From assembly GCA_017439305.1 (NCBI GenBank), contig JAFSJK010000038.1, positions 1-54,163 on the forward strand: DNA of 54,163 bases, in the 5' to 3' direction. The notes beneath the pieces are model-generated. The model worked only from the letters and a program-made list of their open reading frames with translations. It searched no databases and had not been told where the DNA came from. How positions within the stretch are numbered: position 1 is the first letter of the stretch; every line of letters begins with the position of its first letter. The stretch comes from Bacteroidales bacterium (GTDB lineage Bacteria; Bacteroidota; Bacteroidia; Bacteroidales; UBA932). The position numbers and the translations under genes were made by a program. Below are positions 17,094-25,120 of this stretch, piece after piece.

Positions 17094-18354
17094 CGTTGTC
17101 AGGGTTTTTCGGTTCGGCGGGCTCCGGCGCCGGGCCAACGCCCAAGTCGTCGATGCCCTTGAGGTTGGCGGAGACGAGGACCTTATCGCCGCCCTCGACG
17201 GTCGGCTTGTTCTCCTCCTGCCGCCACTCGTTCACGGTGTACAGGCCAGCGGCGATGGTGGCCGTCTGGTACTTCACCCGGCTGTCCAGGTCACAGGCAT
17301 ACAGCCCGCGCCGGTCGAACTGGATCTTCCGGCGGCCGTACTGCTGGGGGAGGAACAGCTTCCGCTGCAGCTCCGCCTCGATGTTGCGGAGAAGCGGGTT
17401 CAGGGTGTTGGACAGGAAGGCGACGTTCGCCATCTCGGCGCTCTTGTAGTTGTTCGAGGTGTCGTCGAAGACGAAGGACGGCGGCACGCCGAAGAAGCGG
17501 CAAATCTCCCGGACGGTGAACTTGCGAGACTCTAGGAACTGCATGTCCGTCGAGGACAGGGACAGCTGCTTGAAGTCCACCTGGCCAGGGAGCGACACGA
17601 TGTGCTGGCCTTTGTGGAACTGGGCGTCGAGGTCGGCGGCCGTCTTCTGGAGTTCCTTGTCCTGGTACTCGCCGAAGCCGCGGACCGAGGTGTCGTTTCC
17701 GACCAAGCCGCGGACGTTGCCGCCGTTCTTGAATCGGTCGTATGTCTCGGCGTCGCCGACGCTGGCGATGCTCATGGTCAGGCGGGCGTAGTCGAGGACG
17801 GAGACGCCGAGGCGCTGGTCGGACAGGACCATGCCCTTGACGTGGATCACCTCGTCCTCGGTATACTGGCCGCTGATCCCGTTGACGGTGTCATGGATGT
17901 GATAGACGCCGCTGACCGTGTCGAAGGCGACGGTCCACCTGCCGCAGAGCACCATCCGGTCGATGTCCATCTTCGCGGCGGAATACACTGGGACGATGTA
18001 GGCGTTTCCCTCCAGCAGCACCTGCTGGACGACCTGCGACCAGAAGTCGAAGGCGCTCATGTACCCGTCCGGCTGGACGTTCATCAGGAAGGACAGGCGG
18101 CTGTCGAGGTCGTCCACGTAGATGCCGCCCTTGCGGCGCATGACCTGGACGGGCAGGGCCGCCACGGCATCCGACAAGAGCTTGACGCACCGGAACACGG
18201 TGGCGACGCAGAGCGCCGTGTTGCCCGAGTAGAAGGGCCACAGCGTACCGCCATTACGCGGCGTCAGGGGGACCTCGGAGTCAGTCCTGGCCTCCTGCTT
18301 GGGCGTAGGCGCCGGAGGATCCTCCCGGCGGAATATGCGCGAGAAAAGGCTCAT
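17080..18354 (-). CDS. Portal protein (HK97 family)
   Basis: 424 residues. Family hallmarks: VFRCVKLLSDAVAALPVQV near residue 60, EGNAYIVPVY near residue 118 and REICRFFGVPPSFV near residue 285. Forms the dodecameric DNA channel and the docking ring for terminase. Pro/Glu-rich, presumably disordered tail (EPAEPKNPDNDEKE). Confidence 0.93.
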   Translation of the reverse strand: MSLFSRIFRREDPPAPTPKQEARTDSEVPLTPRNGGTLWPFYSGNTALCVATVFRCVKLLSDAVAALPVQVMRRKGGIYVDDLDSRLSFLMNVQPDGYMSAFDFWSQVVQQVLLEGNAYIVPVYSAAKMDIDRMVLCGRWTVAFDTVSGVYHIHDTVNGISGQYTEDEVIHVKGMVLSDQRLGVSVLDYARLTMSIASVGDAETYDRFKNGGNVRGLVGNDTSVRGFGEYQDKELQKTAADLDAQFHKGQHIVSLPGQVDFKQLSLSSTDMQFLESRKFTVREICRFFGVPPSFVFDDTSNNYKSAEMANVAFLSNTLNPLLRNIEAELQRKLFLPQQYGRRKIQFDRRGLYACDLDSRVKYQTATIAAGLYTVNEWRQEENKPTVEGGDKVLVSANLKGIDDLGVGPAPEPAEPKNPDNDEKE

Positions 18355-18403
18355 GCGTGTGGATGTTTACCTACAATCCGCGCACAAAGCCTCAAATGGT
18401 ACC

Positions 18404-20143
18404 CTACCGCTCGTAGTCGATGAACTGCCGGAGGCACATCAGGGAAACGATCGTGCCGTCAATCTTCCGCTCCGGAGAGCGCTTGATGGGTTTCTTGTTC
18501 TCGAGATTGTCCTCATCAAGGACGGCGTTCCCGAAGCAGAACGCATTGATAGGATTCTCGTCCAGGAATATCCTGCCGGTCTTGATTCCATGCTCGAAGG
18601 ACTGCACCGGCGCCGTGAAATAGCCATAGGTCTGACGGACCGGCTTCAGGACATTCTTGGCGCCGGCGGCGGCAAGCATGTTCACGACCTCCTGGCTCTT
18701 CCACGGGTCGAATCCGATTGACAGTATTTGCAGATACTTGTTCGCATCGAGGACGCAGTTGACGATGACCTTGTAGTCAATGACGTCGCCCGGCGTGAGA
18801 GTGAGCCACCCCTGCTCCGCCCAGATCCTGTACAGGCGCTCGTTCGGATGCCCTTCCAGGGCGCCTTCCGGGAAGAAGTATTTCACGACGAAATAGTACG
18901 CCTTCTGGGCGGAGTCATAGACGCTGAAACCGACGGCGGAGAAGTCGTCGCTCTCGGAAAGGTCGATGGCGCACATCGCCGGAGGCCTCCCCAGGAATCC
19001 GCTCAGATCCATCTTCCTGGTCGCCTTCGATATCACCTTCGGAGTGATCCATGCGGCCCGCTCACTGATGGCGAAGATGTTCAGCAGCTTCGTCCGGAAG
19101 ACCATCCGGTTGTCGGCGGAGAGCTGCGCGTTCGCCCATTCCTTCTGATAGAAATCCTCGCGGACGGTCACACCGAGATGCGGCTGCACCTTCCTCCAGG
19201 TCTTCGGATCTCCCTCCTCGTCGTCCACATCCGGAAGGAACAGGGCTGCGTAGATGCTGTCATTCTCCATTTCGCCGCGAAGGACCTGCATCACGCCGTC
19301 GAGCTCGCGGGCGAATGGACCGTCGATGACCTCCGAGGCCGTCGTGCAGACTACGGTCAGCGGCTGACGCCGGGCGCCCATGGACGAGGTGAGGACGTTC
19401 TTCAGGTCGGCGCCGGAATGGGTCGCGGTATCTCTCGCCTGGGCGTACTCGTCCATGATGACGAGCGAGGCGTTCAGACCGTCGAGCGTCTTCGCATTGG
19501 ATGCCAGGCAGCGTATGAACGAATCCCGTCCTCCCTGCTTGAAGAAGATCTGCTCGCGGTTCACCTGGATGGCCATTCCGGAAGGGTCGATATCCCTCAT
19601 GATGGCGCGGATCTCGTCGAAGCATATCTTCGCCTGTGAATAGGAATTCGCGCCGACGTAGGCCTGCGCGTTGCTGTCGCCGAACAGCATGTCGTAGATG
19701 GCCAGGGATGCCACCGAGGTGGTCTTCGAGAATTTTCGCGGAACGAAGAGATAGACGTCGCGGATGAGCCTCAATCCCTCGGCGTTGTAGAATCCGAAGA
19801 TGTTGCCGAAGATGAACGCCTGAATCGGCGTCAGCTTGTACCGGCGCCGGTGATCCACGCCGGAAAAGCGTAGCGCCTCGTAGAATTTGAAGAAGTGGCG
19901 CACCTTCCCAGGACGCCACTCATATTTCCCCAGAAGATAGAAGAACCGGTTGACCCCGAGAATCTCATAGAGGTTGTGCTTCTCCGGATTCCAGATGACC
20001 TCGGTGACATAGTCCCCGATTCGCTTGTCGGTTCCGAAGAGCGCCGTCTGATGGACCGAGCACAGCATCACCGCCGACTCCTGGAGCCGGCGTGACACGT
20101 CTTCCTTCAGGCGTCGCAGCCCTTCTTTCTCCTCATCGGTCAT
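18404..20143 (-). CDS. terL: Terminase large subunit
   Basis: 579 residues. The ATPase half has an atypical Walker A (VPRKFSKTTSVAS) and a Walker B with catalytic Glu (SLVIMDEY). The nuclease half begins AIDLSESDDFSAVG with the metal-binding Asp. This is the HK97-type large terminase, which cuts concatemers and drives packaging at the portal. ATG at 20143 overlaps the small-subunit stop by 4 nt (ATGA). The usual Gly of the loop is replaced by Ser (FSKTT), as in some relatives. Confidence 0.93.
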   Translation of the reverse strand: MTDEEKEGLRRLKEDVSRRLQESAVMLCSVHQTALFGTDKRIGDYVTEVIWNPEKHNLYEILGVNRFFYLLGKYEWRPGKVRHFFKFYEALRFSGVDHRRRYKLTPIQAFIFGNIFGFYNAEGLRLIRDVYLFVPRKFSKTTSVASLAIYDMLFGDSNAQAYVGANSYSQAKICFDEIRAIMRDIDPSGMAIQVNREQIFFKQGGRDSFIRCLASNAKTLDGLNASLVIMDEYAQARDTATHSGADLKNVLTSSMGARRQPLTVVCTTASEVIDGPFARELDGVMQVLRGEMENDSIYAALFLPDVDDEEGDPKTWRKVQPHLGVTVREDFYQKEWANAQLSADNRMVFRTKLLNIFAISERAAWITPKVISKATRKMDLSGFLGRPPAMCAIDLSESDDFSAVGFSVYDSAQKAYYFVVKYFFPEGALEGHPNERLYRIWAEQGWLTLTPGDVIDYKVIVNCVLDANKYLQILSIGFDPWKSQEVVNMLAAAGAKNVLKPVRQTYGYFTAPVQSFEHGIKTGRIFLDENPINAFCFGNAVLDEDNLENKKPIKRSPERKIDGTIVSLMCLRQFIDYER

Positions 20144-20526
20144 TTCTCATCATCGTCAGACATCGACTTTATGAACTCGCTCAGCGAGTCCTCAGCCTGC
20201 TTCCGGTCCTTCTTCGACTTGACGTTCATCAGGAGCGCGTCCAGGTTCTTCGCCACGACCTTCGACTGCTCGCGCAGCTGGAAGATCATCGGATTCGGCT
20301 TGAGCCTCGGCTTCCCCTCCCGACTCTCCTCTTTGATGGTCATCTGCTTGTCGATGGAATCAAAGAGAGACCTCCTTATAGAGCGGAACAGGTAGATGTC
20401 AGTTGCCACCAGCTCGATCTGGTAGCCGAGCGTGGCGTCATAGGCACCTGCATCACGGAGGATTTTCGTGATGTAGCGCTTTATACGGTCGATTGCGCGC
20501 TCGGATTCCGTCTCGAATTTCGGCAT
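20140..20526 (-). CDS. terS: Terminase small subunit (P27-like)
   Basis: 128 residues, helical and charged, with ELVATDIYLFRSIRRSLFDS in the middle and NPMIFQLREQSKVV later, the latter resembling the C-terminal helix of P27-family small terminases. Overlaps the large-subunit start by 4 nt. Binds cos DNA and loads the large subunit. A 129-nt non-coding gap precedes it. Confidence 0.8.
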   Translation of the reverse strand: MPKFETESERAIDRIKRYITKILRDAGAYDATLGYQIELVATDIYLFRSIRRSLFDSIDKQMTIKEESREGKPRLKPNPMIFQLREQSKVVAKNLDALLMNVKSKKDRKQAEDSLSEFIKSMSDDDEK

Positions 20527-20655
20527 AAAAACGTCCTTATTTCCTAAAAAATCTTAAAAACCAAGCCCCAGCGGGCCCCTCTCCCCCAAATGGGTTAAAA
20601 AACACCACGCGCGTGAAAAAGCCTGGCGGCGAGGTTTAGAGCGACCGGGGGCCTC
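20527..20655. other. Candidate cos region (packaging/cleavage site)
   Basis: This 129-nt gap between the HNH gene and the small terminase is one of the few non-coding gaps of this size in the prophage. It has a perfect 10-bp palindrome CACGCGCGTG at 20606-20615, G-tract/C-tract blocks, and A-rich runs at either end. HNH, small terminase and large terminase in a row are typical of cos-type HK97-like phages, where HNH proteins assist cos cleavage. The exact nick positions cannot be read from sequence. Confidence 0.4.
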
Positions 20656-21009
20656 TTAAAAAAAACCGCCCCCCTCTTCGCCGAAAAGTTTCCGGCACGC
20701 CGCCGAGGTCTTCTCGTCGCTTCTTTCCTTCGCGCCGGCCTTCGTTCCCTTGCCCATCTCCTGGTGAATGGAGACGTGGCAGTTGTGGCAAAGTGCCATC
20801 AGGTTGTGCGCGTCATACATCAGGTTCTCCTTCTCCATGCGCGTGAGTCCAGTCTCGACAGGGACGACGTGATGGACCTCCACGGCCGGGGACAGGATGC
20901 CCTCCTTCTCGCACATTTCGCAGACGGGGTGCCTGGTCAGGACTCCTTTCCGAAGCCGCAACCATCTTACCGTGTGGATCATCCGCTTGTAGTCCTCGTC
21001 CTTCGCCAT
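20656..21009 (-). CDS. Phage HNH endonuclease
   Basis: 117 residues from ATG at 21009 (TGATG overlap with the preceding stop). Zinc and catalytic motifs are complete: CEMCEKEG, EVHHVVPV, HNLMALCHNCHVSIH. Beside the terminase genes, this is the packaging-associated HNH that works with the large terminase at cos in HK97-like phages. Confidence 0.92.
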   Translation of the reverse strand: MAKDEDYKRMIHTVRWLRLRKGVLTRHPVCEMCEKEGILSPAVEVHHVVPVETGLTRMEKENLMYDAHNLMALCHNCHVSIHQEMGKGTKAGAKERSDEKTSAACRKLFGEEGGGFF

Positions 21010-21296
21010 CACTTTGTCCTCCGTGGTCGCTTGATAACAGGGGCGTGGCCAGCCTGGGGGGTGGGTTCCCACGTCTCGAATTCATCGAACATATCCCTGA
21101 TGTATCGCTCGTCCTCATCCTCGGGCCCCAGCGCAGAAGCGGGCTGATACGGATTCCTGACCTTGTTCAGGAACAGGGAAATAAGAGTATTTACCACCTC
21201 GCAGGCATTCTTGAAGTGGTAATCCCGGACGATCTGCTGGAGCTCGTCGTATGTCTCCTCTCGTAGTGAGAGATTGATTCTTCGTCTCTTGCTCAT
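21009..21296 (-). CDS. Ribbon-helix-helix DNA-binding protein
   Basis: 95 residues. The start SKRRRINLSLREETYDELQQ is a CopG/Arc-type beta-strand plus helix, followed by the second helix (NACEVVNTLISLFL). The C-terminal half is acidic and probably disordered. As the first gene of the packaging block it could be a late or terminase-region regulator. A 13-bp motif (21314-21326) lies 18 nt upstream of its start and recurs before the portal gene. Confidence 0.7.
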   Translation of the reverse strand: MSKRRRINLSLREETYDELQQIVRDYHFKNACEVVNTLISLFLNKVRNPYQPASALGPEDEDERYIRDMFDEFETWEPTPQAGHAPVIKRPRRTK

Positions 21297-21426
21297 TCAT
21301 ACGCCCTTCATATATCCGCGCACAAATGCCAATCAGGCACCAATGCGCCAGAGAAGGGCGCTTCCTTCGCTACTCTGTTTCCTGTTTTATATCCTCATTT
21401 TTCATGTCACGGCCGCCTTTCGTTCG

Positions 21427-21933
21427 TCAAAGTATTATTATCTCCGACTCGTGCCGGCGACTTACAAAAGCGAACACCTCGCTCCGCTCGACGACTCTCT
21501 CCTTAATGGACCGGTTATGCGCCTTCGCATAGGCCTCGCACCACTGTAGGTCAATCGTCCAGGAGATTCCAGGATCCGGCTCGCGGCCGTAAGCTCGCCA
21601 CACCTTCAGCGGGAACGTCATCCGGTCCAGGGCGGCAGTATCCTCCACCGTCATGAACCATGACTTGCACGGACGACTGGAAAGGAAATACGGCCGGAAT
21701 AGGTCCGCGGTGTCCGTGGATCCAGCGGCGACCCAGACAGTCCGCAGCAGCTCCCAGTAATGAGGGTCGGAGAGCCGGTGCGCGTCCTGGAAGAAGACCT
21801 CGCGAAGGCGCTCCGGGCTGTGCAGTACATCCCAGGCGTGGACCATTTTCTTCGCCACATTGGCGTCGATGTCCATCTGCTTCATGGATAGGAGCGGAAT
21901 CCGCCTCGTGAATTCAGTCTGCTTCGGAATCAT
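21427..21933 (-). CDS. Phage accessory protein, possible ADP-ribosyltransferase fold
   Basis: 168 residues, starting in a TAATG overlap with the upstream gene. The N-terminal half is helical. The C-terminal half reads KVWRAYG, then GISWTID about 12 residues later, then EVFAFVSRRHESEIIIL at the end. This order (Arg, Ser-x-Thr, Glu-x-Glu) matches the R-S-E arrangement of mono-ADP-ribosyltransferases and a common uncharacterised phage family. If real, it would modify a host target using NAD. Alternative: a catalytically dead phage hypothetical. Confidence 0.5.
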   Translation of the reverse strand: MIPKQTEFTRRIPLLSMKQMDIDANVAKKMVHAWDVLHSPERLREVFFQDAHRLSDPHYWELLRTVWVAAGSTDTADLFRPYFLSSRPCKSWFMTVEDTAALDRMTFPLKVWRAYGREPDPGISWTIDLQWCEAYAKAHNRSIKERVVERSEVFAFVSRRHESEIIIL

Positions 21934-22124
21934 TACGCAGAATCCTCCATCGCTTGTGGTCCATATTTCTTCAGGGCCTCGTCTCCGGCCTCCTCGATAC
22001 AGCCGAGGTGCCAGAGCCTATCCCAGTCGTCATACACGCCGGCATCCTTCGATGTCGGAACCAGTTCCGGACTCTCGATGACCGGCTTCCCGCAGCGCGG
22101 GCATATACCTTTTTCAAGCGCCAT
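21933..22124 (-). CDS. Small zinc-ribbon phage protein
   Basis: 63 residues from ATG at 22124. CPRCGKP near the start and WHLGC near residue 40 give a CxxC/HxxC zinc site. Translationally coupled to the next gene by TAATG. Function unknown. Confidence 0.6.
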   Translation of the reverse strand: MALEKGICPRCGKPVIESPELVPTSKDAGVYDDWDRLWHLGCIEEAGDEALKKYGPQAMEDSA

Positions 22125-22125
22125 A

Positions 22126-22371
22126 TCAGTCCTCCTTGATGATATACTTTTGTCTTGGCTTTGCCTCCATTGTTGTCTCCCAGGCATTGGTCTCCGGATT
22201 GTATTTCAACTCTCCCGGAACCAGCTCATACACCCAGCCGGGAGGAAGAGGGGGAAGATTGTTGTACCAGGTTCTCATCTGGTCCTGGAGGATATCCTCG
22301 ACCATCGTACTCTTCCCTACTTCCTGCAGCACCTTCTTTAGGCTGTCGTTTAGCTTTACCTCGAGCGCCAT
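22126..22371 (-). CDS. Hypothetical phage protein
   Basis: 81 residues, predicted helix at the N-terminus (LNDSLKKVLQEVGKSTM) and a Pro-rich middle (LPPLPPGWVYELVPG). No known motif. Sits one base from the zinc-ribbon gene. Confidence 0.55.
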   Translation of the reverse strand: MALEVKLNDSLKKVLQEVGKSTMVEDILQDQMRTWYNNLPPLPPGWVYELVPGELKYNPETNAWETTMEAKPRQKYIIKED

Positions 22372-22380
22372 ATCAATCCT

Positions 22381-22485
22381 ATTTCAAAAGTTCAAACTCA
22401 TAGACGAACACCGACGGATTGCTCTCCCAGGTGCCATTTCCGAACACCCTGTCAATGAGCGACGCCGTCCTCGCGCAGGCTTATC
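22381..22485 (-). pseudogene. Remnant duplicate of ASCH-like gene 3' end
   Basis: The minus strand reads SLIDRVFGNGTWESNPSVFV and then YEFELLK before a stop. This closely copies the end of the ASCH-like gene at 22701-23354 (SLIDKLSGKGTWENNP..., YEFELVK). There is no start codon and a TAA lies a few codons upstream. It is the leftover of a tandem duplication or of recombination with a related phage. Confidence 0.6.
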
Positions 22486-22511
22486 TCCAGCAGTTTCTTC
22501 ATCTCATCTGT

Positions 22512-22700
22512 TCATTTAATCAGTTCGTCGGGGAGTGGAACACTAACGGTGCCACCTGGCACACTTACATCTTGAGGTGGCACACTAATGCCGAGAATCT
22601 TCGCAAGCGACTCCGATATCAACCGTCCGTCCGGAAGCAGCACGGCCCTGACGGGGCCGCCGGAGAGGTCGTTCACAATGTCAGGCGCTTTCATTGGCAT
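22512..22700 (-). CDS. Hypothetical small phage protein
   Basis: 62 residues starting directly after the ASCH-like stop (or 60 from the second ATG at 22694). Contains VPPQDVSVPGGTVSVPLPDE, a Pro/Val-rich tail. It lies between the ASCH-like gene and the duplicated remnant of that gene's end. Function unknown, and it may itself be a by-product of the duplication. Confidence 0.4.
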   Translation of the reverse strand: MPMKAPDIVNDLSGGPVRAVLLPDGRLISESLAKILGISVPPQDVSVPGGTVSVPLPDELIK

Positions 22701-23354
22701 CTATTTCACAAGTTCAAACTCATAGACATACACCAAGGGGTTGTTCTCCCATGTCCCTTTTCCGGACAACTTGTCAATGAGCGAGGCGAAGGCCTCACGG
22801 GGAGATTCGAAGGGCTTGAATTCGACAATCGTCTCATCGTCACCAATCTTGCGCCGGACGGTGTAGGCATACCGCTCGTGGTGGTGCAGATTGAACCTGA
22901 AGATTCCCTCGCGGAAACAATCCTCGGAGGTGATGTCCTGCATCCGTTCGATGCGGACATTCAAGATGCGGACAAGGCGGGGCATCAGGACGGCCTGGAC
23001 GAACATCTTGTTCCTCCAGCCGGCCTCATATTCGATATTCGGATGAAACTCATCGATGATGTATCCCGGATGGAGTCCGGCATCCTTGTACGACTGCGCC
23101 ACGGCGACGGTCTCGCCGGTCAAGAACTTGGGTTGATACTCCGCGGGCGCCGGGTATTCGAATTCCTCATCGAGGACGCTGCTTGCGTCCATGAAGAGCG
23201 TTTCGCCTTTGAGACGAGACACGGGAAGGGTGACCTTTCCCCGCCGGTTCCAATCAATCTCGATGGGAGGTATGATTCTCCTCGTCATTGTCTTCTTGCC
23301 GGCAAGCACGGCCTGCGTGAGCCCATACCTGTCGCTGAACAATATCTTCTTCAT
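22701..23354 (-). CDS. ASCH-like domain phage protein
   Basis: 217 residues. The start KKILFSDRYGLTQAVLAGKK followed by TMTRRI is the conserved entry of a phage family with a PUA-like ASCH domain. A later GETVAVAQSY and GWRNKMFV...MPRLVRI fit the barrel, and GKGTWENNP with YEFELVK closes it. ASCH domains bind RNA or nucleotides; no enzymatic role is shown. The 3' end is duplicated downstream (22381-22485). Confidence 0.75.
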   Translation of the reverse strand: MKKILFSDRYGLTQAVLAGKKTMTRRIIPPIEIDWNRRGKVTLPVSRLKGETLFMDASSVLDEEFEYPAPAEYQPKFLTGETVAVAQSYKDAGLHPGYIIDEFHPNIEYEAGWRNKMFVQAVLMPRLVRILNVRIERMQDITSEDCFREGIFRFNLHHHERYAYTVRRKIGDDETIVEFKPFESPREAFASLIDKLSGKGTWENNPLVYVYEFELVK

Positions 23355-23355
23355 A

Positions 23356-24000
23356 TCAGTTCTCCTTTAGCCATTCCCAGATGTGGCGGATCATCACGTT
23401 GACGGTATCTTCCACGGACTGGGACGCCGGTGCCTGGGCCCGCTTCCCTCCGATGGACCGGTAGTATTCGTTCATCAGTCGGATGGAGTGATGGATCATC
23501 GACTCGATGTCCGCGTTCGGAAGCGGGTCGCCGGTGATCACCCTTCCCGTCACGTCTCGATACGGCTTCCTGAACACGTTATGCCAAAACGCGTTCGCGA
23601 TATGACAGAGCGTATTGCAGACCGATATCGTTCCGAGCACGACGCGCTGGTCGGTCTCGAGCTCAGGGAAGCAGCCCATGACGGCGATCCTCGCGATGGT
23701 CAGGTCGTTCGACATGACGCTCTCGAAGTCATCCATCAGGAGGCATGCTTCATCGTATTCGTCCACGGTGAAGGCAGCGTAGAAGCGCCGGTTGAAGGCC
23801 TTGTAGGCCTCCATCCATTTCTGATGGTGATAGCGGTTCTTCCGGACGAAACCCTTCGCGGCCGGAGCGAGCCATTCGTTGTGAATCTGGTACATCAGGT
23901 CCAGGACGAGCACCGGCATAATGGGCTCAAGGGTCTGCCCGGAGATACGCTTGTAGCCGTAGCCGGCGATGTATTTCTCGACGATATCCTTCTTGGTCAT
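23356..24000 (-). CDS. Hypothetical phage protein
   Basis: 214 residues, helical, one base upstream of the ASCH-like gene. Notable residues are HNEWLAP, YHHQKWMEAYKAFNRRFY and a Ser/Ala-rich segment before a C-terminal amphipathic helix. No recognised domain. Part of the accessory block between early and late genes. Confidence 0.65.
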   Translation of the reverse strand: MTKKDIVEKYIAGYGYKRISGQTLEPIMPVLVLDLMYQIHNEWLAPAAKGFVRKNRYHHQKWMEAYKAFNRRFYAAFTVDEYDEACLLMDDFESVMSNDLTIARIAVMGCFPELETDQRVVLGTISVCNTLCHIANAFWHNVFRKPYRDVTGRVITGDPLPNADIESMIHHSIRLMNEYYRSIGGKRAQAPASQSVEDTVNVMIRHIWEWLKEN

Positions 24001-24332
24001 GGCATAAGTTCGGATTTGATAGGCTGTATATACGGACGGAGACCCACACGGAAGATTCCGTCTTCGAGCTGCTCCTCGCTGGTTCTCTCCCAGCAGATTT
24101 CGTGGGTGTCACGCCGCACAATCTCGCCCGAACAATCTCGAATCTGGATATCGGATTCCTCGATAGCCTTCCAGATGTTTTCCTCGGCCCGACGCCTCCG
24201 TTCATCGTATTCCGCCTGCTTCCTGGCGTATTCTTCCGGCATCTTCGGAAAGAGGTCGAGAAGGCTCCCTTCCAGGGGCTTGCAGGCGCAGGACACCGTG
24301 ATGGTCTGATTTCGCCGTATCTCGATTTTCAT
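23997..24332 (-). CDS. Hypothetical phage protein
   Basis: 111 residues, overlapping the next gene by 4 nt. Contains a charged helix (EYARKQAEYDERRRRAEENI) and an Asp/Glu-rich second half. No recognised family. Confidence 0.6.
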   Translation of the reverse strand: MKIEIRRNQTITVSCACKPLEGSLLDLFPKMPEEYARKQAEYDERRRRAEENIWKAIEESDIQIRDCSGEIVRRDTHEICWERTSEEQLEDGIFRVGLRPYIQPIKSELMP

Positions 24333-24335
24333 CTC

Positions 24336-24494
24336 CTATATCAGTTTCGGCTCGGACTCTTCGGCCAGCATCTTGTCGACCGTCCTCTCCCAGCGCTTCG
24401 CCTCCTGCATGCAGTATGGCTGCCGGCGCTCGAAATACGCCTTCTGCCACGACCGCATATTCCGGACGGCCTGTATGAATTCCTTCAGATCCAT
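24336..24494 (-). CDS. Very small phage protein (52 aa)
   Basis: ATG at 24494 to TAG at 24336. Basic/aromatic helix: KEFIQAVRNMRSWQKAYFER, later KRWERTVDKMLAEE. It fills the gap between two genes with 3-nt spacing on both sides, which supports it as a real gene. Function unknown. Confidence 0.6.
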   Translation of the reverse strand: MDLKEFIQAVRNMRSWQKAYFERRQPYCMQEAKRWERTVDKMLAEESEPKLI

Positions 24495-24497
24495 CGC

Positions 24498-24788
24498 TTA
24501 CCGGACGATTACCCAATCCTCGAGCAGCATATCCGTCTGGGAGGCCAGCCAGCCGGTAAGAATCTTCCCGTCCGCCGTCTTCATGCAGATAGTCCCGAGA
24601 GCCTCAACCTCGCCTCCGTTCGCTTCCGCGATATCTTTCAAGATGGGGTCCTTGCACCATTCGGCCTTGATGGTTGCAGCCGGTTTGAGCCACAGGTACA
24701 TTCCCTTGCCGTTCCATCCCTTACGCGCCACCTTCTTGCCCTGTTTCAGGGCTTCAAGGGCTTCTCCAAAAGTGTATAATCCTTCCAT
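24498..24788 (-). CDS. tad2: DUF2829 protein, Tad2-type anti-Thoeris homologue
   Basis: 96 residues. Full-length match to the DUF2829 pattern: TFGEALEALKQGKKVARKGW, NGKGMYLWL, MKTADGKI and GWLASQTDMLLEDWVIV. Known members (Tad2) sequester the Thoeris signal gcADPR so that phages escape this NAD-depleting defence. The gene lies in the accessory block where anti-defence genes cluster. Assignment to DUF2829 is strong; activity against a particular Thoeris type is inference. No membrane segment. Confidence 0.85.
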   Translation of the reverse strand: MEGLYTFGEALEALKQGKKVARKGWNGKGMYLWLKPAATIKAEWCKDPILKDIAEANGGEVEALGTICMKTADGKILTGWLASQTDMLLEDWVIVR

Positions 24789-24801
24789 TTGTTTTTGATA
24801 G

Positions 24802-24978
24802 TTAGTGTGTCAAAAAGAATCGTATCTTCAAAAATTCATAGTAGAATATCCCGACGATGATAGCGAGCACCGTGATTGCGCAGAACGCCAGGATGATCTT
24901 CCCGAATACGGTCGGATTCTCGCTCTCATCAAAGAGCTCCAAGCTCCGCTTCTTCTGGTAATTCGATTTCGACTTCAT
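24802..24978 (-). CDS. Small single-pass membrane protein (58 aa)
   Basis: ATG at 24978 to TAA at 24802. A charged N-terminus (KSKSNYQKKRSLELF) precedes a hydrophobic helix (ILAFCAITVLAIIVGIFYY). It overlaps the upstream gene's 3' end by 50 nt in another frame. Function unknown. Confidence 0.5.
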   Translation of the reverse strand: MKSKSNYQKKRSLELFDESENPTVFGKIILAFCAITVLAIIVGIFYYEFLKIRFFLTH

Positions 24979-25120
24979 AGCGTTTTTCCTTTAGATCACC
25001 GGCGACTATCCCTCCTGCGGGAATTCCGGCCTCCCTGATGAGCTCCGCTTCTCTCTCGGCCTTTGCCGCAGCATATTCCGCAGCCAAGCGGGCCAGCTCG
25101 AGGATTATGTCAAGCCTCAT
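24929..25120 (-). CDS. Small hypothetical phage protein
   Basis: 63 residues from ATG at 25120, overlapping the upstream stop as ATGA. Ala/Glu-rich helix (ARLAAEYAAAKAEREAELIR) and an acidic end (VEIELPEEAELGAL). The frame is open much further upstream, but that part is the shadow of the zinc-finger gene. Confidence 0.55.
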   Translation of the reverse strand: MRLDIILELARLAAEYAAAKAEREAELIREAGIPAGGIVAGDLKEKRYEVEIELPEEAELGAL

